Positions 52,536 through 61,834 of a stretch of 64,000 nucleotides of DNA are shown here, one piece after another. Under the pieces are notes generated by a model. It was not told the DNA's origin and made no database searches. It saw only the letters and a program-made list of their open reading frames with translations. Every line of letters begins with the position of its first letter. The stretch's first letter is position 1. The position numbers and the translations under genes are program-made. This DNA comes from an uncultured Eggerthellaceae bacterium (GTDB lineage Bacteria > Actinomycetota > Coriobacteriia > Coriobacteriales > Eggerthellaceae): assembly GCA_934648845.1 (NCBI GenBank), contig CAKUFS010000010.1, forward strand, positions 14,014 through 78,013, written 5' to 3'.

Positions 52536-55187
52536 TTAGCAAACCCCCTCGAGTGCTTTGCTGATTTCATGGCTTTCGCCATCCATAATTGCGTCCCAAA
52601 CGTTGGTGCCAGACTCAACGGTGTAGTGATCCTTCTTGAATGCCTCCGGATACTCAGCCATCAAAGCATCGATGTCAATCTTCTTCAGGCCAACCAAGTA
52701 GCCACCGGTTACTTCGCCTGCAGCGTTCTTGGAGGAAGTGTTGCTCGGAGCAATCAGGTTGTTCGCGCCACCGCGGTCAATTCCGCCGTAACCAGGAACA
52801 ATCGGATCGGTCTCGGCGCCGTGGTCCTGGTACACCGCACCCGGCATAATGCGCTCGGTCACGTACGCGCCACCCAAAACGGTACCGCGCTCGTTGTACA
52901 CGGCAATAATGTCGCCTGACTTGATGTCGTACTTCTCGGCGTCAACAGGGTTAACCCAGATAGGCTCGTAAGCGTAGCCGTCCTTGCCAATAACCTTGCA
53001 GGTCTCAACTTCGCGGATCCACACGCAGTCATCGTAGTTTGCGTGGATGCGCCAACGCGGATGGTTGGAAACCAGCAGGAACGGATAATCCTTTGCGCGG
53101 TCGCAGGAAATACGCTCGTGATGGCTCTCGGATTCTTCGATCCAGTGAGCAACAATCGGACGCTCCTTGTCATCGGGGAAGAAGTTGGCCAGGCCCATGG
53201 AGTAGAACTCGATCTTGCCCGTGGGGGTCTCCAGCGGGTTCGCCTCGGGATCTTCGTAGAACTCAATCATGCCCGCGGGTTCATCTGCCCAGCCCTCGCG
53301 GGTCGGCATGGTCTGGTAACCCTGCTTCTTGATGAGCTCCAGGTCCTGCTGCTCTTCGGGAAGACCGCAGCCTTCGTAACCGATCTTGATCCACTCTTCT
53401 TCGGTCAGGCCGCCCGAGTAGTTCTCGGCGCAGTCTTCGTAGATGCCGCCGTACTTCTCCAGCTTCTTAGCAACTTCCCACACGCACTCGTAGTCGGAAA
53501 GGGACTCGCCCACGTGATCGATTGCCGCTTCTTCCCAGATAATCTGGTTGAACTGGCCCGAGTAAGTGTCAACGCCGAAGTCGTTAAGCTCAAGCTTGGT
53601 GGAAACCGGCAGAATGATATCGGCGAACAGCGTATCGTTTTCAAACCAAGGATGCTGAACCAAGAAGAACTCCAAGTTGGGGTTGCGCAGAGCATCCTGG
53701 AACTTATTGCCGCCGTTCCAGCAAGTAGACCAGCAGGGAGTGTCGGACCAAATCATCTTGATGCCGGCATCACCTTCCTGCGGGAAGTGGAATTCCTTGA
53801 ACTGGTCGGTACGATGATGGCGGCTGGTGGTATGACCATACCAGGTGACCGTCTCGCCCGGCTGAACAGTAATGCATTCCGGAACCTTCGTCTTGGGAAT
53901 GAAGGATGCGGGCAGCTCGCCCAGAACAGCGCCGTGGTAGCAAGCGCGAACCTCGGGCAGGAACTCTCCCGGGGGCAGCGGGTTGAAAGAGTCCATACCA
54001 ATAAGCGCCCATTCAATGAATTTAACCTGGTTAACGCCAGGACGGCCAACGCCCTGCATAGCCAACAGGTAGACCTCAAGACGGCCCGGCTCATGAGAGT
54101 ATGCGGAGCGGATGAAGGAACCGCCGTTGCAATGGCCAATGGAAACGCGATGCTTTGCCCAGTAACGAGCCAGCGCCTTAATGCGGTATGCCGGAACATG
54201 GCACTTCTCTTCAGCCCACTCGGGAGTCTTAGGAATGCCATCTTCGTTGCCCAGAACGTAGTACTGGAACCAGTCAAAGCCGGTGGTGTGGGTCTCAATG
54301 TAGTCGGCCTCGTAGGTGCCTTCGGTCATCCACACGTAAGCGATTGCCAGCTGCAACGCAGCGTCGGTGTTCGGGAGGATAGGAATCCACATATCGGAGT
54401 GAACAGCGTTTGCGTAGTTCACGTCAGGAGAAATATGAATCTGCTTGATGCCCAGTTCGGTGAACCAGAAGCACAGGCGGCTTGCCTGCTGGCCCGACCA
54501 GCCCCACGGCGTGGTCTCGGGGTCGCAACCCCAGAACAAAACGGCATCGGAGTTCTCGGAGATGTCCTTGAACAGGTTGTGCTGGTGGGTGTTCTGGCCC
54601 AAAGGCTCCTGGCCCCAAGCGTGCTTTGCACCCCAGTACCAACCTTCCCAAGAGTCAGGCTGGCGAGCCTGCATCGTCAGACCACCGGTCATATCCAGCA
54701 AGTTTGCCATGCAGCCATGAGGGCCATGCAAAGAGCCAGTCTCGCCGTGGCCATCGGCCTGAGCGAAAATGGAGTTGCGGCCGTAGGTCTCATCGATGCG
54801 CACGATTTCAGCAGCAATGATATCGGTGGCTTCATCCCAGCTGATGCGCTCGAACTTGCTCTTGCCACGGTTCTCGGGGTGACGCTCGCCCTTAGGATCC
54901 CAGTCCACGCGCTTCAGCGGGAAAGGAATGCGGTTCGGCGAATACGTACGGGACTTGTACAGATAAGAGAAGGGCGAATTCAAGGACTTCATCAAAGGCT
55001 CAAACGTGTGGCCTTTAGCCTCAATCGTCCAATAGTTCAGATCTTCTTTGGTGTAGTAATCATCGAAATGCACAGGGCGCATACGAACGACCCTGCCGTC
55101 CATTGCGTCAATGGCGGTGATGTTTGCACCGTTGCCGAAAGAGCACAGAGACATGTTCTGCACGACTGTCTTATCAGCGGTTTTCAT
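52536..55187 (-). CDS. Molybdopterin oxidoreductase, pyrogallol transhydroxylase/dehydroxylase-like catalytic subunit
   Basis: 883 aa DMSO-reductase-family enzyme with bis-MGD cofactor. It has no TAT signal and no N-terminal Fe-S cysteines, as in transhydroxylase large subunits (about 875 aa). Matching blocks include WTIEAKGHTFEP, RISWDEATDIIAAEI, PDSWEGWYWGAKHAWG, FWGCDPETTP and WAEEKCHVPAYRIKALAR. The Ser of PDSWEGW would ligate Mo, the preceding Asp and the His of DGHGETG being the expected catalytic residues (from family knowledge). Likely substrate is a polyhydroxylated aromatic; which one is not readable. Its LysR regulator is divergent. Confidence 0.88.
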   Translation of the reverse strand: MKTADKTVVQNMSLCSFGNGANITAIDAMDGRVVRMRPVHFDDYYTKEDLNYWTIEAKGHTFEPLMKSLNSPFSYLYKSRTYSPNRIPFPLKRVDWDPKGERHPENRGKSKFERISWDEATDIIAAEIVRIDETYGRNSIFAQADGHGETGSLHGPHGCMANLLDMTGGLTMQARQPDSWEGWYWGAKHAWGQEPLGQNTHQHNLFKDISENSDAVLFWGCDPETTPWGWSGQQASRLCFWFTELGIKQIHISPDVNYANAVHSDMWIPILPNTDAALQLAIAYVWMTEGTYEADYIETHTTGFDWFQYYVLGNEDGIPKTPEWAEEKCHVPAYRIKALARYWAKHRVSIGHCNGGSFIRSAYSHEPGRLEVYLLAMQGVGRPGVNQVKFIEWALIGMDSFNPLPPGEFLPEVRACYHGAVLGELPASFIPKTKVPECITVQPGETVTWYGHTTSRHHRTDQFKEFHFPQEGDAGIKMIWSDTPCWSTCWNGGNKFQDALRNPNLEFFLVQHPWFENDTLFADIILPVSTKLELNDFGVDTYSGQFNQIIWEEAAIDHVGESLSDYECVWEVAKKLEKYGGIYEDCAENYSGGLTEEEWIKIGYEGCGLPEEQQDLELIKKQGYQTMPTREGWADEPAGMIEFYEDPEANPLETPTGKIEFYSMGLANFFPDDKERPIVAHWIEESESHHERISCDRAKDYPFLLVSNHPRWRIHANYDDCVWIREVETCKVIGKDGYAYEPIWVNPVDAEKYDIKSGDIIAVYNERGTVLGGAYVTERIMPGAVYQDHGAETDPIVPGYGGIDRGGANNLIAPSNTSSKNAAGEVTGGYLVGLKKIDIDALMAEYPEAFKKDHYTVESGTNVWDAIMDGESHEISKALEGVC

Positions 55188-55435
55188 ACTCCTCCTACTT
55201 TCTCCATCGTCTTTACTTCACTTGCCAGAGGCGTCCCTCTTTACGCTTGCAGTATAAAAACGACCGCCTGTCGGGAAAATAAGCAAGAAGTTGAGCTACC
55301 CCCACCTTTTGTGGAGGCACAGGCTCAAACATTTGTGGAGCACGACAAACGTTAGCTTTAAGCGCAAAAAAGTGATATTCTGTACGTTGGCGTGCCAAGG
55401 AGAGACGCGCTTTATTTCTGCCAGGGGGAATCACC
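55188..55435. promoter_or_regulatory. Divergent regulatory region of molybdoenzyme and LysR genes
   Basis: A 248-bp spacer. TTTGTGGAG occurs twice as a direct repeat about 24 bp apart (55312-55340), a candidate operator for the LysR-type protein. AGGAGGAG just before 55187 is the ribosome site of the catalytic gene. Confidence 0.45.
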
Positions 55436-56419
55436 GTGAATATCGACTATCTGCGTTACTTTCTTGACGTTGCCGAAACAAAATCCATCACTCACGCTGC
55501 GCGCTTGAACTTCATTTCGCCGCAAGGCATGAGCCGTGCGATGAATGAGCTTGAAAAAGAACTGGATTGTAAGCTGTTGATTCGCTATTCGAATAAGCTG
55601 ACTCTGTCTGAGCAAGGCGAAGCGCTGATTCCCGTTGCGCAAAACGTGGTGGAGCAGTATGACAAGCTGACTGATTTCGCTGTTGAGCTGGGGTCTTCCG
55701 ATAAAGAATCCGAAGAAGACAATCGTATTTACCTGCTGTGCCAGGGCATTTGCGGTCTATGCTTCATTCCTCCGCATACGGTCTCGTTCCTTGACAGGCT
55801 GGATTCTCCGCTGGTTTTCCGGGAAATGAGCAGCGATGAGATTGCCAGCACGCTGCATCAATGCCTTGAAGACACCAGCGGCAAACCGAAAAAGAACCAG
55901 GTTGGCGTGATTTGCACGTTCGACGTAGAGAAACAAGAAAACACGCAGTACATTCGCCGCCTGGAAGAGCTCGGCTACACATATCGCCCTTACCTGCGCA
56001 CTTACGACGAGTGCATTATCAACAAGGATTCTGAGCTTGCGAAAAAAGAGACGCTGACCGATGCCGATATTGCGGGTCACCCCATTGTGAGCACGAACAC
56101 GGCGCTCTACGATACGCTGGCCGATCGCTTCGGAGAGAAAAACATCGTTATGGCGTCCGCAGAATTCAAATTCCGCATGCGTTTCGTAGAAGCCGGCGAA
56201 GCCGTGGCCTTCATGCCCGCTCTTGGCAGCCTGCTTTTTAAGGGAGACAATCCTCAAGTAATCGCACGTGGGCTCACTGATTCCTATCAAATTGAGATCG
56301 GCTTCATTGGTCTGAAAAAGGATCTGGACTCCCCCGCTTTCACTGAATTCGTAAACTCGCTCAATGAGTTCTACGAAGTAGAGCACGCAGATAGCAATAG
56401 GTTTACCCTGGTCAAATAG
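55436..56419 (+). CDS. LysR-type transcriptional regulator
   Basis: 327 aa, GTG start. The N-terminal winged HTH has YLRYFLDVAETKSITHAARL and FISPQGMSRAMNELEKEL. The C-terminal half is a periplasmic-binding-like effector domain. Being divergent from the molybdoenzyme gene, it is the expected regulator of that cluster, probably sensing an aromatic substrate (inference). Confidence 0.92.
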   Translation: MNIDYLRYFLDVAETKSITHAARLNFISPQGMSRAMNELEKELDCKLLIRYSNKLTLSEQGEALIPVAQNVVEQYDKLTDFAVELGSSDKESEEDNRIYLLCQGICGLCFIPPHTVSFLDRLDSPLVFREMSSDEIASTLHQCLEDTSGKPKKNQVGVICTFDVEKQENTQYIRRLEELGYTYRPYLRTYDECIINKDSELAKKETLTDADIAGHPIVSTNTALYDTLADRFGEKNIVMASAEFKFRMRFVEAGEAVAFMPALGSLLFKGDNPQVIARGLTDSYQIEIGFIGLKKDLDSPAFTEFVNSLNEFYEVEHADSNRFTLVK

Positions 56420-56558
56420 ACATGCTGGCAAGTGTGCGCGCTCAACGCGTCATAGGTGCTGCAAACGAATTGCTGCGCCCCCCAACTGGGCGCGAGCGAA
56501 TTAACAGGACCCACACCATTAAGCGCTTACCCCAAACCATAAAACTGCGCATAATACA

Positions 56559-56592
56559 CGAAGAGCGCCCTACGGGACGCTCTTCGTGTTAT
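56559..56592 (+). terminator. Terminator after the LysR gene
   Basis: CGAAGAGCGCCC pairs with GGGACGCTCTTCG followed by TGTTAT. Confidence 0.7.
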
Positions 56593-56594
56593 CG

Positions 56595-56682
56595 GATGCA
56601 TTTGAGGGGGAGGGGAAAGAGAATGCATCCTAGAAAGAGAGGGGAAATTGACACTCTTAGGGAAGAAAGGGGACCTAAGAGC
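56595..56682. repeat. Two hairpins with polypurine loops
   Basis: GGATGCATT...GAATGCATCC (about 56595-56631) and CTCTTAGG...CCTAAGAG (about 56654-56681). Both loops are runs of G and A on the plus strand. They lie downstream of the minus-strand zinc-ribbon gene. Confidence 0.6.
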
Positions 56683-56700
56683 GCCACGGGGTAAATAGAA

Positions 56701-56934
56701 TTATGCCGTAGGAGCCTTAGGAGCTGCAGGAGCCATGGGGGCAGCAGGAGCGCCAGGAGCTTTCGGAGCACCAGGGGCAGCAGGAGCGCCAGGAGCACCG
56801 GGAGCGGAAGGCATGCCCGGAGTTGCTGCAGCAAAGCCGCACTCTGCGCATACGGTATCGGTAATATCATTTTCGTGGCCGCACATCGGGCAAGCAATCT
56901 TTCCGGCGGTTGCGGCTGCTGGTCTGAAGCACAT
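56701..56934 (-). CDS. Small zinc-ribbon protein with Ala-Pro-Gly repeat tail
   Basis: 77 aa from ATG 56934 (GGAGG, seven bases). Residues 15-33, CPMCGHENDITDTVCAECGF, form a four-cysteine zinc ribbon. The rest is a collagen-like tail of APGAPGAP and APKAP repeats ending KAPTA. No signal peptide. Function unknown; protein-protein interaction is a guess from composition. Confidence 0.75.
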   Translation of the reverse strand: MCFRPAAATAGKIACPMCGHENDITDTVCAECGFAAATPGMPSAPGAPGAPAAPGAPKAPGAPAAPMAPAAPKAPTA

Positions 56935-57234
56935 GTCATATCCTCCAATTCGTTGTTTTTTAGGATGATTGAAGCATATGCCCTGTTTTGCCCGAAGAAC
57001 ATCATCGAGTCGTTGATGCTACCCTCAAGAATTCGTTGAAGCTCCCCTTCTGCCGCTCGTAGATTGTTGCCACGCCCTTGTGACCTGCGGTTATACTGGC
57101 ACAAGCGGTCGCATCCACGTTTTGTTGAGCTGGGTTCCTGTTTCGTTGCTCTTATCGGACTACGAAAATCCGAGCCAACGCGCTACTATCTTCCCAGTGT
57201 TTTAAACAGTGTTTCTTACCGTAAGGAGGATAGT

Positions 57235-57495
57235 ATGCAAGGTCCTATCGGAGGCGATCGTATCTACGCGAAGCCGAAACTCAAACCCATCCAGGAAGCA
57301 GCTCAGGCAATGGTGAACGCCCAGGAAAAAGGTCGCGACGAAGGCGGCATCTGCTGGGGTTACGTTTACGCTATGAACCGTGGCGACTACGCTTGGCCGA
57401 TTGACGAGCTTCACTTCAGCACCACTGAAGAGCTTGATCAAATCACCAGGAATGGTCAGATTCACGAGGCTTTCATCGTTTACAAAGAGAACTAA
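57235..57495 (+). CDS. Small conserved-looking protein of unknown function
   Basis: 86 aa with an excellent AAGGAGG site five bases before ATG 57235 and a strong terminator 23 nt after the stop, so very probably expressed. YAKPKLKPIQEAAQAMVNAQ and GGICWGYVYAMNRGDYAWPI are unrecognised. The open frame upstream of the ATG is not supported. Confidence 0.75.
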   Translation: MQGPIGGDRIYAKPKLKPIQEAAQAMVNAQEKGRDEGGICWGYVYAMNRGDYAWPIDELHFSTTEELDQITRNGQIHEAFIVYKEN

Positions 57496-57517
57496 GCGAA
57501 CGAAATTCTCGCACGAA

Positions 57518-57553
57518 AAAGGCGCTTGGCAATTGCCCAGCGCCTTTCTTTTT
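57518..57553. terminator. Terminator after the small ORF
   Basis: AAAGGCGCTTGGC pairs with GCCCAGCGCCTTT, followed by CTTTTTG. Confidence 0.9.
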
Positions 57554-57671
57554 GCTTGATGTATAGCGTTTCGTGCAGGTCTGCGTTATGGGAACGTCCA
57601 CGCGGACAGATGCATAAAACACTGCTCACAAAACACATCTCCCCTGCTCAGCTTCGCAATCTTTGCGCGCA

Positions 57672-59558
57672 TTACGCCAACTGACCCAATCGCTCGGAAA
57701 CAGAATGCGCAATGCCTTCCGGATGCAAATTGAGCGAACGGAACAGTTCATTTGCCGTGCCCTGCGTCACGAATTCATCGGGAATGCCCAGCTGCAAAAC
57801 AGGCGTGGTAAGCGCCTTTTGCGCCATGGCTTCCATAACCGCCGAACCGGCACCGCCCATGATAACGCCTTCTTCCAGCGTGACCACCAGCTTCGTATCC
57901 GCCGCGGCAACAACCGCATCAACATCCAGAGGCTTCACCCAGCGCATATCCACCACACGCGCGCTCACGCCCGCGTCTTCCAGCAGCTCCGCCGCTTTCA
58001 GCGCATATCCCACCATGCGGCCGAAAGCCAACAGCGCAACATCGCTTCCTTCGCGCAACGTTTGCGCACGACCGGGCTCAAGCACGCAGGGCTCTTCCGG
58101 CAACGGAACGCCCGCCGCAGCACCACGCGGGTACCGGATTGCAAACGGTCCGCCCAGTTCAAGAGCAGTATGCAACGCATTGACCAGCTCTGCCTCGTTC
58201 GAGGGCGCCAAAACCCGCATATTCGGAATCATGCGCATATACGCAAGATCGAACACGCCGTGATGCGTGGGGCCGTCCTCGCCCACCAGACCCGCGCGGT
58301 CGATGGCGAACACAACATCTAAATTTGAAAGCGCAACATCGATAATTGCCTGGTCAATGCCGCGCTGCAAAAACGTCGAGTAAATAGCAACAACAGGTTT
58401 CAAGCCGCCAAACGCAAGACCCGATGCCAAGCCAACAGCGTGGCCTTCCGTAATGCCGGTATCAATGAAACGCTTAGGGAATTCCTCGGCAAAACCCGTC
58501 AAGCCCGTACCCGTTTTCATAGCAGCAGTTATGGCAACAATGCGTTTATCTTTGCGCGCTTCTGCCACCAACGCATTGCCGAAAACGTTCGTATACGAAG
58601 GAGCAGTGCTCGGCTTTTTCAGCGCCTTTCCCGTTGCAGGGTCAAACGCGCCCACGCCATGGAAATCCACCGGGTTATTCAGCGCAGGAGCATAGCCTTC
58701 GCCCTTTTTCGTAACCACATGGACAATGACCGGACCATTCGCAGAAAGCGCTGTCTGAAGAATTTCGCGCAGAAGCCCAATATTGTGACCGTCAATCGGC
58801 GTAGTGCACTGAATGCCCAGCTGCTCGTAAATCATGGAGCTGGCCAGGAAGAACTGCTTCATGGAGTCCTTCATGCTGCGGCCGAACTGAACCAGAGCGC
58901 GCCCCGCGTTGCCAGAATGTTCCAGCGCGTCTTGCACGGAGTCGCGCGTTTGCTGGTATTGGGTTGAAGAGCGCATGGCACCGAAATGCTTCATAAGTGC
59001 GCCCACGTTGCGCGAAATCGACATTTCATTGTCGTTCAAGATGATGACCATGGGCGTTTGAGCTTGGCCAATGTGATTAAGCGCCTCGAATGCCATGCCG
59101 CCCGCAATAGCAGCATCGCCAATAATGGCAACGATTTTCTCATCGGTGCCCGCTAAGTCGCGCGCTTTCGCCAGACCCAACGCAACCGACAAAGAATCAG
59201 AAGCATGCCCCGAAGGATGTGCGTCATAGGGGCTCTCGCTGGGCTTCGGAAAACCCGAAATGCCGCCGAACGTGCGCTGCGTGGCAAACGCCTCGCGCCT
59301 ACCCGTAAGTAGCTTATGCGCGTACGCCTGATGCCCCACGTCGAACACAATTTTGTCCTTCGGGCAGTTCAGAACGCTGTGACACGCCACAATAATGTCA
59401 ACAGCGCCCAACGACGACGCCACATGACCGCCCGTATGAGAAGCGGTGTTCACGATTTCTTCGCGAATCTCACCCGCTAAAATTTCAAGCTCTTCATTGG
59501 AGAGAAGCTTTAACGCACAAGGTTCATCGATAACATCTAAAAGTCGATCATTCGCCAT
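57672..59558 (-). CDS. dxs: 1-deoxy-D-xylulose-5-phosphate synthase
   Basis: TPP enzyme joining pyruvate and glyceraldehyde 3-phosphate, first step of the MEP isoprenoid pathway. 628 aa, family length. SHTGGHVASSLGAVDI, FDVGHQAYAHKLLTGR, GDAAIAGGMAFEALNHIG and DRAGLVGEDGPTHHGVFD are hallmark blocks. Last gene of the asp23-nusB-xseB-dxs cluster. Confidence 0.97.
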   Translation of the reverse strand: MANDRLLDVIDEPCALKLLSNEELEILAGEIREEIVNTASHTGGHVASSLGAVDIIVACHSVLNCPKDKIVFDVGHQAYAHKLLTGRREAFATQRTFGGISGFPKPSESPYDAHPSGHASDSLSVALGLAKARDLAGTDEKIVAIIGDAAIAGGMAFEALNHIGQAQTPMVIILNDNEMSISRNVGALMKHFGAMRSSTQYQQTRDSVQDALEHSGNAGRALVQFGRSMKDSMKQFFLASSMIYEQLGIQCTTPIDGHNIGLLREILQTALSANGPVIVHVVTKKGEGYAPALNNPVDFHGVGAFDPATGKALKKPSTAPSYTNVFGNALVAEARKDKRIVAITAAMKTGTGLTGFAEEFPKRFIDTGITEGHAVGLASGLAFGGLKPVVAIYSTFLQRGIDQAIIDVALSNLDVVFAIDRAGLVGEDGPTHHGVFDLAYMRMIPNMRVLAPSNEAELVNALHTALELGGPFAIRYPRGAAAGVPLPEEPCVLEPGRAQTLREGSDVALLAFGRMVGYALKAAELLEDAGVSARVVDMRWVKPLDVDAVVAAADTKLVVTLEEGVIMGGAGSAVMEAMAQKALTTPVLQLGIPDEFVTQGTANELFRSLNLHPEGIAHSVSERLGQLA

Positions 59559-59564
59559 GGCAAA

Positions 59565-59801
59565 TCATTCCTCAGCGCTGCTTGTCTCAGAGGCATCTTC
59601 ACCTTCTGGAGCTGCAGTTTCTTCATCTTCTCCCTGAGCATCTTCGATAAGCGTGCTTACGCGCGCACCCAGCTTCACCGCTTCCTCGTACAAGGAAAGC
59701 GCCTCTTCGAGAGGAATATCATCGCGGGAAACCTGATTGACAATCCAATCAAGCCGCTCTTTTATCTCGGGGAAGGTCTCGTATGATTCAGCGGGTTTCA
59801 T
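59565..59801 (-). CDS. xseB: Exodeoxyribonuclease VII small subunit
   Basis: 78 aa. LDWIVNQVSRDDIPLEEALSLYEEAVKLG is the XseB coiled-coil signature; the C-terminal 25 residues are an acidic tail. The large subunit gene xseA is not in this window. Six bases separate its stop from dxs. Confidence 0.93.
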   Translation of the reverse strand: MKPAESYETFPEIKERLDWIVNQVSRDDIPLEEALSLYEEAVKLGARVSTLIEDAQGEDEETAAPEGEDASETSSAEE

Positions 59802-59815
59802 AGCAAATACCCTAT

Positions 59816-60253
59816 TTATGCTTCAAGGCGCTTGGCGATTTGACCCAAAACACCATTCACGAAACGATGCGACTCGTCTTCGCCACCATAGCGTTTTGCC
59901 AGTTCAACCGCCTCATCGATAGAAACAGACAACGGGACTTCTTCCTGGAACATCATTTCATACACGGCAATACGCAAAATGGAGCGGTCCATGATAGGCA
60001 TACGCTCAATTGCCCAGTTCTCCGAAGAAGAATCAACCATGTCATCAATTTCTTCCCGATGCTCTTCTACGCCCTGCAGCAGCGCAACGGCGTAATCATC
60101 GGGGCGAGCCGCTTCTTGATCTTCGTTCTCAAGAACAATTGCATCACCCGCAGCAAGCAGCTCGGCAATAGATTGATCGGTGATTTCGGCCGAATACAGC
60201 AGCTGCAACGCAGCACGGCGCGACCAGGTTCTACGGTGGTTATTCTTCAACAT
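59816..60253 (-). CDS. nusB: Transcription antitermination factor NusB
   Basis: All-helical factor, 145 aa, binding boxA RNA with NusE for rRNA antitermination. RRAALQLLYSAEI near the start and SIDEAVELAKRYGGEDESHRFVNGVLG near the end are the NusB signatures. ATG 60253. 14 bp from xseB. Confidence 0.95.
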   Translation of the reverse strand: MLKNNHRRTWSRRAALQLLYSAEITDQSIAELLAAGDAIVLENEDQEAARPDDYAVALLQGVEEHREEIDDMVDSSSENWAIERMPIMDRSILRIAVYEMMFQEEVPLSVSIDEAVELAKRYGGEDESHRFVNGVLGQIAKRLEA

Positions 60254-60340
60254 AAAAACTCGTTGTTCCTTTTCAAGCGGTAAAGCGGGTAAAAGCTATC
60301 GTGGCTTATTGCGCCACGCCATAAGACATTGCCGGCAGAT

Positions 60341-60688
60341 TTAGTCTTTGAACTGAACGCCGTCGATATACACGTCAACGCTGCCCACGGGAATGCCGAT
60401 CTGCGACGTTACGGCATCGAACACCGCCTGGCGGATGCGCGCGGCAATCTCGGGAAGCGGCTGACCGTAAGAGACCTCTACATGAACGTCAACAGCAAGC
60501 TGGCCGTTTGCATCGACATCAACATCAATGCCCTGCGCGCTGCCCTTGCCCGCAATAACGGCAACCAGGCCATTTACCGAGGTCACGCCAACAGCGGTCA
60601 CGCCTTCAACTTCGCTCATAGCAACAGAGATGATAGTCTCAACAACACCTGGGGCAATGCTCATGCCGCCAATGCTCAGTTCTTTCAT
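60341..60688 (-). CDS. Asp23/Gls24-family envelope stress protein
   Basis: 115 aa from ATG 60688 (GGGAG site). SIAPGVVETIISVAMSEVEG, GIDVDVDANGQLAVDVHVEV and RIRQAVFDAV fit Asp23. It commonly precedes nusB in Gram-positive bacteria, as here. The longer frame to 60988 has no support. Confidence 0.92.
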   Translation of the reverse strand: MKELSIGGMSIAPGVVETIISVAMSEVEGVTAVGVTSVNGLVAVIAGKGSAQGIDVDVDANGQLAVDVHVEVSYGQPLPEIAARIRQAVFDAVTSQIGIPVGSVDVYIDGVQFKD

Positions 60689-60945
60689 AGCATGTCTCCC
60701 ATCTGCATTCATGGAAAAGTCCTGCATTGCGAAGGTCGCGGCGCGCTTGCGTCTGCACATCGGATGTGCCAGCCCGAATCGGCAAAAGTCGCTCGGTGGC
60801 CAACTGCGCACGTGCCGCTCTTCGCAAAAAAACGATATCGATTGATTATACTTCAGGTAAGCGATGAATTGCTTCCAAGCTACGGAATAATCAAAAATGC
60901 ACGGGAACGAACGGCAAATGTTTCGCCCCCCAGAAGCATCTGCTC

Positions 60946-61806
60946 CTAACAGCCGGGAAAGCGGTTCACCAGAACATGGGCACCGCATTGTAGTGCGGCA
61001 TCGGGCACGCCCAAAAACTCACACTCGCGCAGCGCTCCAGCAACATGGGGCACACCCGCCGAACCGGCATCGGAACCCAACGCCACCAGGCCGCCGCGCT
61101 CTACCACCGCCGCAACGGCTGCCGCTTGCTCACGACAAATGCGCTGCGTGACTTCAGACGAGAAATTGCCCGAATCATGCGCCGCCTGAACAGGAGCGAT
61201 AGTAGGAACCCAAACAACATTGCTGGCGGCAAGCTTCTCGCACGTGGCAGCATCCATGAGCAAGCCGTGCTCAATGCTGTCAACGCCCGCATCAAGCGCC
61301 TGCGTTACCAACGCCGCCGTGTTTACGTGCGCCATAACCGGCAAGCCTTTCTCATGAGTGTACGCAACAAGCTGTGTCACGGCGGGCGCCGGCAATCCGG
61401 GGCTTGTTATCTTCCCATAGCAATCGAAGTCCAAAATACCCGAAAGCATGAGTTTCACGAACGTAGCACCTTGGCAAATTGCCTGGTCAACAAGCGTGCG
61501 ATACTCAGCGAAATCAGCAAACGGCAGCCCTAAAAAGCTGCCATATTGTCCTTTGGGATACAACGGGAACGCCGGAGAGGCATAGCGAATGCCATATTCG
61601 CCCGCAAGACGCGCCGCCCGCGTGCAAACGCCCCATTTATCGCCGCCGTCACGTAGGTAGGTGAACCCCGCCTGCGCATACGCGGCAAGCGTCTCACGAA
61701 TCCAGCGCTCATCGGGACCGTTCGCATGGCGCGCTTTCGCTTGCCGCCAATCGGAGCCATCAAGGGCAATGTGGATGTGAGCGTCTATTTTCACGAGTTT
61801 CACCAA
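60946..61806 (-). CDS. Metal-dependent amidohydrolase-superfamily protein
   Basis: 286 aa. Metal ligands appear in order: DAHIH, KLMLSG (candidate carboxylated Lys), MAHVNT, EHG and the late Asp in GSDAG. Starts at TTG 61806 or the next-codon GTG, with no clear ribosome site. Hydrolyses an amide or ester ring of unknown identity. It lies 28 bp after the CBS/CorC gene. Confidence 0.85.
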   Translation of the reverse strand: MVKLVKIDAHIHIALDGSDWRQAKARHANGPDERWIRETLAAYAQAGFTYLRDGGDKWGVCTRAARLAGEYGIRYASPAFPLYPKGQYGSFLGLPFADFAEYRTLVDQAICQGATFVKLMLSGILDFDCYGKITSPGLPAPAVTQLVAYTHEKGLPVMAHVNTAALVTQALDAGVDSIEHGLLMDAATCEKLAASNVVWVPTIAPVQAAHDSGNFSSEVTQRICREQAAAVAAVVERGGLVALGSDAGSAGVPHVAGALRECEFLGVPDAALQCGAHVLVNRFPGC

Positions 61807-61834
61807 TGCGCTACGGTTTGAGCACTGCGCAGCC

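Noticed and set aside
53043..55355. 770-codon plus-strand frame
   Set aside because: Exact antisense of the molybdoenzyme catalytic gene, with no domain of its own.
60689..60988. N-terminal extension of the Asp23 protein
   Set aside because: No Asp23-family similarity and overlaps the end of the amidohydrolase gene; ATG 60688 has a ribosome site.
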